A DNA stretch of 47,152 bases from Pseudomonadota bacterium (GTDB lineage: Bacteria; Pseudomonadota; Gammaproteobacteria; Xanthomonadales; Xanthomonadaceae), in assembly GCA_023386795.1 (NCBI GenBank), contig JAEWJB010000007.1:1-47152 (forward strand). Direction: 5' to 3'. The notes beneath the pieces are model-generated. The model saw only the letters and a program-made list of their open reading frames with translations, searched no databases and had not been told where the DNA came from. Below are positions 17,083 to 25,498 of the stretch, piece after piece (positions within the stretch are counted from its first letter, which is position 1; every line of letters begins with the position of its first letter). A program made the position numbers and the translations under genes.

Positions 17083-17994
17083 TTATGGCTGATCCGTGGC
17101 GGCCACGAGTTGCGCCAATACTTGCTCGACGCCCTGCTGCCACGGCGGCAACTCGACGCCAAAGTCGGCACGCAGGCTGCTGCAGTCCAGGCACGAGTAG
17201 GCGGGACGCCGCGCGGGCGTCGGATAGTCTGCAGTGGTGATCGGCACCACCCGAGGCACCCGCGCAATCAGCCCCATGTCGCCGGCACGGTGCAACAGCA
17301 TCTCGGCGAAACCATGCCAGCTGGTTTGCCCGCTTGCCGTCAGATGCCAAACGCCCGCGCGCGGGGTTTCGTGCGCCAGGATCCTCGCGGTGACATCGGC
17401 AATCAGGTCGGCGGAGGTCGGCGTACCGATCTGGTCGCCCACCACGCGCAGTTCGTCACGATCGGCGGCCAGTCGAAGCATCGTGCGCAGGAAGTTGTGG
17501 CCCTGCGCGGCAAAGACCCAAGCGGTTCGCAGGATGACGTGCGGGCCGCCCGCGGCACGAATGGCTTGTTCACCGGCAAGTTTGCTCTCGCCGTAGACAC
17601 CCAGCGGCCCGGTGGGGTCTTCCGGGCGATATGGCACCTGCCCGTTTCCATCGAAGACATAGTCCGTCGAGTAGTGAACGAAGGGAACCTCGGCTTTCGC
17701 GCACCATGCCGCGATCGCCTCGGGGCCACTCGAATTGACCAGGAAAGCCGCCTGCGGCTCCTGTTCAGCTCGATCGACCGCGGTGTACGCGGCAGCGTTG
17801 ACGACACGCTGCGGACGCAGGCGTGACAGCAGTCGTGTCAGCGACGACGGATCGGAGAAGTCCGCCACCTCGCACGCACTGCCGTCGGCAAGCTGTCCAT
17901 CGCGCGTGGCGGCGACCACGGGACCCAACGCGGACAAGGCGCCGGGAAGCAGCCTGCCAACCTGCCCCTTGGCGCCCAGCACCAAGGTGGTCAT
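17083..17994 (-). CDS. rfbD: dTDP-4-dehydrorhamnose reductase
   Basis: A 303-residue short-chain dehydrogenase that performs the last step to dTDP-L-rhamnose. The cofactor loop is GAKGQVGRLL near residues 7-16, and the catalytic YxxxK is in VYGESKLAGEQ. The family stretch VVNAAAYTAVDRAEQE is present. The ATG overlaps the rfbC stop by four bases (ATGA). It is the last gene of the rfbBACD operon, facing xanB. Confidence 0.95.
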   Translation of the reverse strand: MTTLVLGAKGQVGRLLPGALSALGPVVAATRDGQLADGSACEVADFSDPSSLTRLLSRLRPQRVVNAAAYTAVDRAEQEPQAAFLVNSSGPEAIAAWCAKAEVPFVHYSTDYVFDGNGQVPYRPEDPTGPLGVYGESKLAGEQAIRAAGGPHVILRTAWVFAAQGHNFLRTMLRLAADRDELRVVGDQIGTPTSADLIADVTARILAHETPRAGVWHLTASGQTSWHGFAEMLLHRAGDMGLIARVPRVVPITTADYPTPARRPAYSCLDCSSLRADFGVELPPWQQGVEQVLAQLVAATDQP

Positions 17995-18548
17995 GGCGTG
18001 TAGACCGGCAGCCGCAGCGGGTCGATCTGTTCCAGGAAAGGCGCCTGCGAGTCCTTGGCCGAGAGCAGTGGCTCCGTGATCGGCCAATCCACGCCAATGG
18101 TTGCGTCATCCCACCGTACCGATGCATCAAACTCGTGCACGTAGACATCGGTGCACAGGTAGTTGAACACCGCACGCTCCGACAGGACAGCGAAACCGTG
18201 GGCGAAGCCTTCGGGGATCCAGAACTGCCGACGGTTCTCGCTGCTGAGCACGACGGCGGTCCATTTTCCGAAGTGGGGCGATCCACGCCGAATGTCGACC
18301 GCCACGTCGTACACCTCGCCTTCGAGCACGCTGACAAGCTTGCCCTGGGGGCGCGGCCACTGATAGTGCAGGCCACGCAGCACGCCCCGGCTCGACGAGG
18401 AGACGTTGCTTTGCACGAAGCGCATGCCCAGGCCCGCCTGGTCATAGCGTTCGGCGTTCCAGGCCTCGAAGAAGAATCCGCGGTCGTCACCATGAACTTT
18501 TGGTTCGACGACTACGCAACCGGGCAAGCTCGTCTCAATCAGCTTCAA
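17991..18548 (-). CDS. rfbC: dTDP-4-dehydrorhamnose 3,5-epimerase
   Basis: A 185-residue cupin epimerase, third enzyme of dTDP-L-rhamnose synthesis. Features include the N-terminal segment GDDRGFFFEAWNAERYDQAG, the catalytic His region VLRGLHYQWPRPQGKLV and the C-terminal catalytic-site region around VFNYLCTDVY. It overlaps rfbA by four bases upstream and rfbD by four bases downstream, so the three are translationally coupled. Length is normal. Confidence 0.95.
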   Translation of the reverse strand: MKLIETSLPGCVVVEPKVHGDDRGFFFEAWNAERYDQAGLGMRFVQSNVSSSSRGVLRGLHYQWPRPQGKLVSVLEGEVYDVAVDIRRGSPHFGKWTAVVLSSENRRQFWIPEGFAHGFAVLSERAVFNYLCTDVYVHEFDASVRWDDATIGVDWPITEPLLSAKDSQAPFLEQIDPLRLPVYTP

Positions 18549-19432
18549 AATATTTTCCCTCGTCGCGCCAGGTCATGCAGGTATTTGCCGTAGGCGTTCT
18601 TTGATAGTGGTGCGGCCAGCTGCTCCAATTTCGCGACATCGATCCAGCCGTTGCCAAAGGCGATTTCTTCGGGACAACAGACCTGCAGCCCCTGCCGTGC
18701 CTGGATGGTTTCGATGAAATTGGCGGCTTCATGCAACGACTGGTGCGTGCCCGTATCCAGCCACGCGTAGCCGCGACCCAGGGGTTCGAGATGCAACGAG
18801 CCGTCATCGAGATAACAGCGGTTGAGGTCCGTGATCTCCAGCTCGCCACGCGGCGAGGGCTTCAGGTCCCTCGCGTAATCCGCGGCCCGACCATCGTAGA
18901 AATACAGCCCGGTCACCGCGTAATGCGAGCGCGGCTCGGCCGGTTTCTCCTCGATGCCAATAACCTTGCCCGAGCTGTCGAACTCGGCCACGCCATAGCG
19001 TTCCGGATCATTGACGTAATAGCCGAACACGGTGGCACCGTGCTCGCGCGCATCGGCGCGCTTGAGCGTCTCAGTCAACCCGTGCCCATGAAAAATGTTG
19101 TCCCCCAGCACCAGGCAGCTCGGCTGGCCGTCGACGAAATCACGGCCAATCAGATAGGCCTGCGCCAGCCCGTCCGGACTCGGCTGCACCGCGTACTGGA
19201 TGTTCATGCCCCACTGCGAACCATCGCCCAGCAGGTTCTGGAACAGCGCCTGCTCGTGCGGCGTGTTGATGATCAGCACGTCGCGGATGCCCGCCAGCAT
19301 CAGCACGCTGAGCGGGTAGTAGATCATCGGCTTGTCGTACACCGGCAGCAGCTGCTTGCTGACGCCCTTGGTGATCGGATACAGCCGCGTGCCGGAACCA
19401 CCTGCCAGGATGATGCCCTTGCGTTTGCTCAT
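18545..19432 (-). CDS. rfbA: glucose-1-phosphate thymidylyltransferase
   Basis: A 295-residue nucleotidyltransferase that makes dTDP-glucose from glucose-1-P and dTTP. The signature LAGGSGTRLYPITKGVSKQL is at residues 10-29, and the substrate site includes VYDKPMIYYPLS and VLGDNIFHG. It lies 16 bases after rfbB and overlaps rfbC by four. Glucose-1-P can come from XanA in the facing operon. Confidence 0.96.
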   Translation of the reverse strand: MSKRKGIILAGGSGTRLYPITKGVSKQLLPVYDKPMIYYPLSVLMLAGIRDVLIINTPHEQALFQNLLGDGSQWGMNIQYAVQPSPDGLAQAYLIGRDFVDGQPSCLVLGDNIFHGHGLTETLKRADAREHGATVFGYYVNDPERYGVAEFDSSGKVIGIEEKPAEPRSHYAVTGLYFYDGRAADYARDLKPSPRGELEITDLNRCYLDDGSLHLEPLGRGYAWLDTGTHQSLHEAANFIETIQARQGLQVCCPEEIAFGNGWIDVAKLEQLAAPLSKNAYGKYLHDLARRGKIF

Positions 19433-19448
19433 GTGGATCGCTCCGTGA

Positions 19449-20504
19449 TCAGGCGGCCGTGCCGATGCGTTCGAGGCGGTAGCTGCCGTCGAGCACCCCG
19501 CGCACCCAGTCCTGGTTGTCCAGGTACCAGTCGACGGTAAATGCGATGCCCTGCTCGAAGGTGTGCTTCGGCTCCCAGCCCAGTTCGTTCTTCAGCTTCG
19601 ACGCGTCGATCGCGTACCGGCGGTCGTGGCCGGGACGGTCGGCGACGTAGGTGATCTGGCTTTCGCGCGGCTGGCCATCGGCACGCGGACGGCGCTCGTC
19701 GAGCAGCGCGCAGATCGCCCGCACCACCTCGATGTTCTGCCGTTCGGCATTGCCGCCGACGTTATACGTCTCGCCCACGCGTCCCTTCGCCAGCACGGTG
19801 CGGATGGCCTCGCAGTGGTCGCTGACAAACAGCCAGTCGCGCACCTGCTTGCCGTCTCCGTAGACCGGCAGCGGCTCGCCGGCCAATGCCTTGGCGATGA
19901 CCAGCGGGATGAGCTTCTCGGGGAAGTGGTACGGACCGTAGTTGTTGGAGCAGTTGGTGGTCAGTACCGGGAGGCCATAGGTGTGGTGGAAAGCCCGCAC
20001 CAAGTGGTCGGAAGCAGCCTTGGACGCCGAATACGGCGAGTTGGGCGCGTAGGCGGTGGTCTCGGTGAACTTCCCGGTCTCGCCCAGGGTGCCGTAGACC
20101 TCATCCGTTGATACATGCAGGAAGCGGAAGGCTCCGCGGCGCACGTCGGGCAGCGCCTTCCAGTAGTCGCGCACCGATTCCAGCAACCCCAGCGTGCCCA
20201 CGACGTTGGTCTGCACGAACGCCGCCGGACCGTCGATCGAACGGTCAACATGGCTCTCGGCGGCAAAATTGAGCACCGCATCCGGCTGGTGCGTGGCGAG
20301 AAGGTGCGCCACCAGTTCGCGGTCGCCAATGTCGCCCTGGACGAACACATGGTCTGGATTGTCGGCAAGGGAGGCCAGGGTATTCAGGTTCCCCGCATAG
20401 GTCAGCAGGTCAAGGTTGATCACCTTGATACCGCGGCCCACCGCTTCGCGCACGAAATTGCCGCCGATGAAGCCGGCACCGCCCGTTACTAGCCAAGTCG
20501 CCAC
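19449..20504 (-). CDS. rfbB: dTDP-glucose 4,6-dehydratase
   Basis: A 351-residue extended SDR enzyme and first gene of rfbBACD. The NAD loop TGGAGFIGGNFV lies near residues 7-18, the catalytic segment is STDEVYG and the YxxxK is in YSASKAASDHLV. A GTG start at 20504 is chosen because AGGAG lies 7 bases upstream and translation then begins (M)ATWLVTGGAGF, as in the family. An out-of-frame ATG sits inside the spacer. It is divergent from etfB with about 215 bases between. Confidence 0.95.
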   Translation of the reverse strand: MATWLVTGGAGFIGGNFVREAVGRGIKVINLDLLTYAGNLNTLASLADNPDHVFVQGDIGDRELVAHLLATHQPDAVLNFAAESHVDRSIDGPAAFVQTNVVGTLGLLESVRDYWKALPDVRRGAFRFLHVSTDEVYGTLGETGKFTETTAYAPNSPYSASKAASDHLVRAFHHTYGLPVLTTNCSNNYGPYHFPEKLIPLVIAKALAGEPLPVYGDGKQVRDWLFVSDHCEAIRTVLAKGRVGETYNVGGNAERQNIEVVRAICALLDERRPRADGQPRESQITYVADRPGHDRRYAIDASKLKNELGWEPKHTFEQGIAFTVDWYLDNQDWVRGVLDGSYRLERIGTAA

Positions 20505-20511
20505 CCACCAT

Positions 20512-20516
20512 CTCCT
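20512..20516 (-). promoter_or_regulatory. ribosome binding site deciding the rfbB GTG start
   Basis: AGGAG on the minus strand lies 7 bases before GTG. The nearby ATG is in the wrong frame. Confidence 0.6.
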
Positions 20517-20719
20517 AGGACGCACAAGCCGCATGAATAAGGCCCGAGAGAATAGCTCCTTTGCCGCGACGGCCGCGAGAGCGGGGCTGGGCCGTGACGC
20601 ACCGCAGCATTTCCATACGCCATCGCACGGAGGCGGTTTGCCGGCTAAAATCGACCCACTGCCCCGCGCCAGCCGCCGCGGCCGGGCCTTCCCGCAACAG
20701 CTGAAGGATCTCGTACAAG

Positions 20720-21466
20720 ATGAAAATCCTCGTCGCCTACAAGCGCGTGGTGGACTACAACGTCCGCATCCAGGTCAAGCCGGACGGCTCCGGCGTGGTC
20801 ACGGACGGCGTCAAGCTTTCGCCCAACCCGTTCGATGAAATCGCCCTGGAAGAAGCGCTGCGCCTGCGCGATGCCGGCATCGCGACCGAAGTCGTCGTCG
20901 CCACGCTCGCCCCGGCCGACGCCGCCGCGCACCTGCGCAATGGCCTGGCCATGGGCGCCAACCGCGCCATCCACGTCGTCACCGATGCCGCCGTGCAACC
21001 GCTCACCGCCGCGCGCGCCCTGCTCAAGCTGGTCGAGAAGGAGCAGCCGCAGTTGGTGATCCTCGGCAAGCAGGCGATCGACGATGACGCCAACCAGACG
21101 GGCCAGATGCTGGCCACGCTGTGGGGCCGCCCGCAGGCGACCTTTGCTTCCAAGCTGGTCGTTGCCGACGGCAAGGCCACGGTGACCCGCGAAGTCGACG
21201 CCGGCCTGGAGACGCTGGAAGTGGACCTGCCGGCCGTCGTCACCACCGACCTGCGCCTGAACGAGCCGCGCTTCATCAAGCTGCCGGACATCATGAAGGC
21301 CAAGAGCAAGCCGCTGGAGACGATCGCCTTCGGCGACCTCGGCGTGGAAGCCAACGACAGCCTGAAGACCACCCGTTACGCCCCGCCGGCCAAGCGCAGC
21401 CGCGGCGTCATGGTGAAGGATGCCGCCGAACTGGTGGCCGCACTCAAGCAGAAGGGGTTGCTGTAA
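20720..21466 (+). CDS. etfB: electron transfer flavoprotein beta subunit
   Basis: A 248-residue cytoplasmic protein, AMP-binding half of the ETF heterodimer that collects electrons from acyl-CoA dehydrogenases. Typical segments are MKILVAYKRVVDYNVRIQVK at the start, the NPFDEIALEEALRLRD stretch, GKQAIDDDANQTGQMLA near 112-128 and the C-terminal KAKSKPLETI recognition region. AAGGA lies before the start, and a TAAAAT -10-like box lies at 20646-20651. The stop overlaps the etfA start (TAATG). In Xanthomonas this pair borders the LPS locus, as here. Confidence 0.96.
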   Translation: MKILVAYKRVVDYNVRIQVKPDGSGVVTDGVKLSPNPFDEIALEEALRLRDAGIATEVVVATLAPADAAAHLRNGLAMGANRAIHVVTDAAVQPLTAARALLKLVEKEQPQLVILGKQAIDDDANQTGQMLATLWGRPQATFASKLVVADGKATVTREVDAGLETLEVDLPAVVTTDLRLNEPRFIKLPDIMKAKSKPLETIAFGDLGVEANDSLKTTRYAPPAKRSRGVMVKDAAELVAALKQKGLL

Positions 21467-22407
21467 TGGCCAAGGTACTCATCGTCGCCGAACACCTGGG
21501 TGGGCAGCTCAATGCCGCCACCGCCAAGACCGTCAGCGCCGCGCAGGCCCTGCAGGCCGAATCCATCGACGTCGTGGTGCTGGCCGCCGACCCGGCCGGC
21601 ATCGCTGCCCAGGCCGCGCAGATTGCCGGCGTGGCACGGGTGCTGACCGTGGCCAATCCGGCCAACGAGCATGCACTGGCGCAGGTGCTTGCCCCGCAAA
21701 TCGCGAAGCTGGCCTCCGGTTACAGCCACGTTTTCGGCCCCTCGACCACATTCGGCAAGGACCTGATGCCAGTCGTGGCTGCCCAGCTGGGCGTCAACCA
21801 GGTCTCGGACCTGATGGCGGTCGAAGGCACGCATACGTTCCAGCGCCCGATCTATGCCGGCAACGCGATCATCACCGTCGAGGCACCGGCCGACCAGGTC
21901 GTCGTCGCCACCGTGCGCACGGCCTCGTGGCCGGAGGCAGCCAAGGGCGGCAGCGCGGCTGTCGAGGCCGTGCAGGTCGATGCGTCCCTGCCCGCCCACA
22001 CCCGCTTCGTGGGCCTGGCCGCCGGCAAGTCCGACCGGCCCGACCTGCAGAGCGCCAAGCGCGTCGTCTCCGGGGGCCGCGGCGTCGGTTCGGAGGAGAA
22101 CTTTAAGGTGATCTACCAGCTCGCCGACAAGCTGGGCGCCGCCGTGGGCGCCTCGCGCGCGGCGGTGGATGCCGGCTACGTGCCCAACGAGTTGCAGGTG
22201 GGCCAGACCGGCAAGATCATCGCCCCCGAGCTGTATGTGGCGGTAGGCATCAGCGGCGCGATCCAGCACCTGACCGGCATCAAGGACGCCGGGACGATCG
22301 TGGCGATCAACAAGGATGCGGATGCGCCGATCTTCGAGATCGCCGATATCGGGTTGGTGGGGGATCTGTTTACGCTCCTGCCGGAGCTTGAGAAGGCGGT
22401 GGGTTGA
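21466..22407 (+). CDS. etfA: electron transfer flavoprotein alpha subunit
   Basis: A 313-residue FAD-binding partner of EtfB. The C-terminal FAD domain carries the signature region VVSGGRGVGSEENFKVIYQL, GQTGKIIAPELYVAVGISGA and AINKDADAPIFEIADIGLVG. The N-terminus MAKVLIVAEHLGGQLNAAT is typical. It is coupled to etfB by a one-base overlap. A strong terminator begins 14 bases after its stop. It is the left border of the glycan island. Confidence 0.97.
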   Translation: MAKVLIVAEHLGGQLNAATAKTVSAAQALQAESIDVVVLAADPAGIAAQAAQIAGVARVLTVANPANEHALAQVLAPQIAKLASGYSHVFGPSTTFGKDLMPVVAAQLGVNQVSDLMAVEGTHTFQRPIYAGNAIITVEAPADQVVVATVRTASWPEAAKGGSAAVEAVQVDASLPAHTRFVGLAAGKSDRPDLQSAKRVVSGGRGVGSEENFKVIYQLADKLGAAVGASRAAVDAGYVPNELQVGQTGKIIAPELYVAVGISGAIQHLTGIKDAGTIVAINKDADAPIFEIADIGLVGDLFTLLPELEKAVG

Positions 22408-22420
22408 AGCCCACCACGTC

Positions 22421-22450
22421 AACGACCGCCTGAGGCTTCAGGCGGTCGTT
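22421..22450. terminator. bidirectional terminator between etfA and the LPS methyltransferase
   Basis: AACGACCGCCTGA and TCAGGCGGTCGTT pair perfectly over 13 bp around GGCT. The minus-strand stop codon of the methyltransferase (22438-22440) lies within the stem. Confidence 0.75.
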
Positions 22451-23046
22451 TGCCGGTCGTAGACCACCTGCAGTTCGTGGTACGGGAACCAGTCGCCGAT
22501 CATCCGTAGATTCCCGGGAAAATAAGTGGAGCGGACGTGCCCGAACCCGGTCTCAGCGCGGATGGAATCATCGAGCAGCATCGCTCGGTCGACGAAGGTC
22601 AGGTGGGTGGGATCGACTCGAAATCCGGCTTTCCCGGGCACGATCACCAGGACGCGGGTGACGCCGAACCTTGAGACCGAGCGCAGCAGCTTCTTGAAAA
22701 TCGAGATCGGGTTTTCAAGATGCTCCAGGACATGGCTGACCACCAAGCTCTGGAAAGTGGTATCAGGCGGAAGTACCGACAGATTCCAGTCGTCCGCGAA
22801 ACCATCGTATGCCGAGACGTCCAGTCCCCGATCACGGCAATACTCGACAGTGGCGGGATTGTATTCGAGCCCCTTTGATCCGCCGGGCAGACGCTCCAAC
22901 AATTCGCCCACACCGCACCCGAAATCGAGCGTAGGTCCTTGGACCATGGAGGCGGCACGATTCAGATATATCTGGCGGACTGTTTTCCTCAAGGCACTAC
23001 GGTCCAGCTGGTACTGTGTGTAGCGAGAATCGAACTTCATCGACAT
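22438..23046 (-). CDS. class I SAM-dependent methyltransferase of the LPS island
   Basis: A 202-residue protein with the SAM motif LDFGCGVGELLERLPG at about 40-55 and the post-motif segment VVSHVLEHLENPISIFKKLL, as in Methyltransf_11/23 enzymes. GGGGAG lies 7 bases before the ATG. Its substrate is unknown; methylation of a sugar or of a lipid-linked glycan is inferred from its place at the end of the glycan island. A 195-base gap with a hairpin separates it from the upstream GT2 gene, so it may have its own promoter. Base composition is lower in GC than in etfA. Confidence 0.8.
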   Translation of the reverse strand: MSMKFDSRYTQYQLDRSALRKTVRQIYLNRAASMVQGPTLDFGCGVGELLERLPGGSKGLEYNPATVEYCRDRGLDVSAYDGFADDWNLSVLPPDTTFQSLVVSHVLEHLENPISIFKKLLRSVSRFGVTRVLVIVPGKAGFRVDPTHLTFVDRAMLLDDSIRAETGFGHVRSTYFPGNLRMIGDWFPYHELQVVYDRQTTA

Positions 23047-23202
23047 CTCGAGGCTCCCCTCATACCTGGCGGCCTATAGTCGCACAGCTACGGCGGCTTG
23101 AGACCCAGGCCGGATCTGGAGCACTTTCCTGCCAATCCCCCGGGGCCCGACGCTTACACAGGCCAAGGACGGGCTTGGTGACGGCATCCATCGCCAGGCC
23201 AG

Positions 23203-23226
23203 GCGCCTCCCGAAGGCGGAAGGCGC
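23203..23226 (-). terminator. hairpin downstream of the GtrB-like gene
   Basis: On the minus strand GCGCCTTCC and GGGAGGCGC pair over 9 bp (one T-G wobble) around GCCTTC, 15 bases after the GT2 stop. No clear T-run follows. The rest of the 195-base gap holds nothing recognisable. Confidence 0.4.
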
Positions 23227-23241
23227 AGGACGCAGCTTCTT

Positions 23242-24252
23242 CTAGCGAAGAAGCCGGTGAACAGGGCGGCGGGGCACGGCCGCGATGTCGAAGGCGATGA
23301 AACCCAGGAGGAGCTGCAGGCCAAGAATGAGCGGCAACGCGGCCAGCATGACCCGCCCTGCCGATGCGGTAGTGCCCAGCGAAGATGCCTCGATCCAGAA
23401 CCAGGCACCCGCGATCAAGCCGCCAGCCAGCAACGCGACACCCCCGACGAGCTCGATCGTCGCGAGGGACATGTCGCGCAGGAAGTAGTTGTAGAAGATG
23501 CGCTTGAACGCATTCCTGAAATGCTTGGACAGGAAGTCAAAGAAGATCCTGCCGATCTTGAGCCCGCTCTCTTCGTCGCCGTACTTCGCATCCATCGGTA
23601 TGTCCACCACGACGGCGCGCAGCGTGTTCAGGCGGAACAGAATATCGGTCTCGAAGAAGTAACGCTTGCTGATTTTCTCCATCGGCAACGCCGATACCAG
23701 TCGCGCATGGATAGCGGTGTATCCGTTCGTGGGATCAAAAAGATCCCAGTACCCGGACGACATCTTGGTCATGAAGGAGAGCCCGGCGTTGCCGACAATC
23801 CTGATTCGCGGCATCTGGCTGATCTGCGTGAGATCGTAGAAGCGGTTGCCCTTGGTGTAATCGGCATCCCCCGACGCGATAGGCGCGACGAAACGAGGCA
23901 GGAGCGAAGGATCCATCTGCCCATCGCCATCCATCTTGACGATGATATCGGCGCCATCGCTCGCGGCCCTCACGTAGCCCGCCATCACCGAGCCACCGAC
24001 GCCCAGGTTGACCTCGTTGAACATCACGACAACCCGGGGATCACTGCACCGCGCTTGCACGAGTGCGCCACTTCCGTCTGGGCAGCAGTCGTCCACAACG
24101 TAAATACTTGATACCCACGCGGGAATGCTCGACACGACGTCCAGGATGTGGCGCGTCACCCGATATGACGGAATGACGATCGCGACCTTTGCCGCGCCCA
24201 CCTTGTCGACCGCGCCCTCCGGGACCGGCTGCTGAAGCAGACGCTCAACCAT
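23242..24252 (-). CDS. GT2 glycosyltransferase with C-terminal membrane helices (GtrB/DPM-like)
   Basis: A 336-residue protein. The GT-A catalytic domain starts at VAIVIPSYR (residue about 23) with VVDDCCPDG at 52-60 and the metal-binding DGD in VKMDGDGQMDP (108-110). Two long hydrophobic segments lie between about 265 and 325. This layout is that of GtrB, ArnC and dolichyl-phosphate-mannose synthases, which load a sugar onto undecaprenyl phosphate at the cytoplasmic face. It overlaps the upstream GT2 gene by eight bases. A role as the lipid-carrier charging enzyme for the GT-C protein of the same set is inferred. Confidence 0.85.
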   Translation of the reverse strand: MVERLLQQPVPEGAVDKVGAAKVAIVIPSYRVTRHILDVVSSIPAWVSSIYVVDDCCPDGSGALVQARCSDPRVVVMFNEVNLGVGGSVMAGYVRAASDGADIIVKMDGDGQMDPSLLPRFVAPIASGDADYTKGNRFYDLTQISQMPRIRIVGNAGLSFMTKMSSGYWDLFDPTNGYTAIHARLVSALPMEKISKRYFFETDILFRLNTLRAVVVDIPMDAKYGDEESGLKIGRIFFDFLSKHFRNAFKRIFYNYFLRDMSLATIELVGGVALLAGGLIAGAWFWIEASSLGTTASAGRVMLAALPLILGLQLLLGFIAFDIAAVPRRPVHRLLR

Positions 24253-25036
24253 GACCTCCCTCCTCGTAGGACAGCGCATAGACGCGCGCCAACAAGCCGG
24301 CGACCGGCGCCGGCCACAACGAACGGAAAATCTCCAGGTCTTCTCGTGCGCGCACGCCGTCCCTGACCCCCATCGTGGTTTCGCTCGCACCATGGATGCG
24401 ATGCAACATCAATTGCTCACGCACATAACAGAATGCACCTGATGCGCGCGCGGCGCGTATCCATGCTTCCCAGTCCAAGTCAACCCGCATGTCTTCCCGG
24501 AACCGCAGTCCCTTAAGCTGAGGGCCTAACGTCACAGACGGACAGGGCACGGCACAGCCGAACCTGAGCATCCGAAGTTTTGCGCCAGCGCGCGACACCG
24601 ACGACCGCCCGAGGAAACCCAGCTCCAGCAGTAGGGACTTGATTCGCAGCATCATCGTGCGCGGCCTGATCTCGCCCCCGAGCAATTCCCCGTACTTCGT
24701 CAGAACAAGTGCAGCGCCAGGCGCTTCCTCGGCGGCACGCAGGGTGCGCGCCACGAAGTCGGGCAGGTAGACGTCGTCCTGATGCGCGATGGTGACCCAA
24801 CTGCGCGTGGCGCAATCCAGGGCCGCGTTCCAGTCCCTGCCGATACCGGCGTTCGGGCTATGGACGTGCACAGGCACATCGAATTTCGCTGCCAGCTCGG
24901 ACAATTCTTTCGACGGCGTGGAAGTCGAAATCAAGATCTCAGATCCCGCGACGGTCTGGGATTGCAAGGACTGCAAGCACTCCGCCAGATGTGGCGAGCA
25001 ACCGTAGGCAGGCACGACGAAACTGTGGTCAATCAC
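24245..25036 (-). CDS. GT2 family glycosyltransferase
   Basis: A 263-residue soluble GT-A enzyme. It starts MIDHSFVVPAYGCSPHLAEC, the family's first strand and helix, and has the metal-binding QDD in IAHQDDVYLP (D87, D88). The acceptor-side segment includes LDWEAWIRAARASGAF and HRIHGASET near residues 195-235. No membrane helix is present. It starts 9 bases after the small SMR-like gene and overlaps the next GT2 gene. Donor and acceptor are unknown. Confidence 0.85.
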   Translation of the reverse strand: MIDHSFVVPAYGCSPHLAECLQSLQSQTVAGSEILISTSTPSKELSELAAKFDVPVHVHSPNAGIGRDWNAALDCATRSWVTIAHQDDVYLPDFVARTLRAAEEAPGAALVLTKYGELLGGEIRPRTMMLRIKSLLLELGFLGRSSVSRAGAKLRMLRFGCAVPCPSVTLGPQLKGLRFREDMRVDLDWEAWIRAARASGAFCYVREQLMLHRIHGASETTMGVRDGVRAREDLEIFRSLWPAPVAGLLARVYALSYEEGGHG

Positions 25037-25045
25037 GGCAAGCCC

Positions 25046-25426
25046 TCAGACTGGTTTTCCCGTCAGCGTCATAAGGAGCACGCCGGACGAAACAAGCACA
25101 AGTCCCAACCACTGCAACGGCCCGAGGCGCTCGCCGTAAAGGATCCAGCTCGCCGCGGCAATGAGGATGTAGAAGAACGAGCCCGAGATCGCGAAAGCGA
25201 GCCCGAGTTTGATGCGGCTCACCACCACCACCCACACCAGGAAGCCAACGCCCTGGATCGCGACCGCTGCAATCACGCCCGGGGAAAGACACGCAGCAAG
25301 CAGCCACTGGATTCCAGTAGGCACGACATCGCGTGAAGCGATCTCGGTCACCGCACGCTTCACCAGCAACTGGCTACCAAGCGTTGAGCAGGTGACAAAA
25401 ACAATCATCAGAATTTCGCGAAACAT
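25046..25426 (-). CDS. four-helix SMR/EamA-like membrane protein, putative lipid-linked sugar flippase
   Basis: A 126-residue protein with four hydrophobic helices and almost no loops. Helix 1 carries CSTLGSQLLVKRA, and the last two helices carry FAISGSFFYILIAAASWILYGE and LGLVLVSSGVLLM. The pattern resembles ArnE/ArnF and EmrE proteins; GtrA flippases are also four-helix proteins, but I see no GtrA motif. It sits between a GT-C protein gene and a GtrB-like gene. I infer that it flips undecaprenyl-linked sugar to the periplasm. It might instead be a small drug exporter, but the context argues against this. Confidence 0.72.
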   Translation of the reverse strand: MFREILMIVFVTCSTLGSQLLVKRAVTEIASRDVVPTGIQWLLAACLSPGVIAAVAIQGVGFLVWVVVVSRIKLGLAFAISGSFFYILIAAASWILYGERLGPLQWLGLVLVSSGVLLMTLTGKPV

Positions 25427-25473
25427 ACTACCTCGGGGTCATAAGACAAACTGGCGCTACTACCTTTGCTCGC

Positions 25474-25498
25474 CGCGGGAAACATCAGGCCTCCCGCG
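25474..25498 (-). terminator. hairpin right after the GT-C gene
   Basis: CGCGGGA and TCCCGCG pair over 7 bp across 11 bases, starting next to the stop codon of the GT-C protein gene. It lacks a T-run and may only reduce read-through into the small flippase gene. Confidence 0.3.
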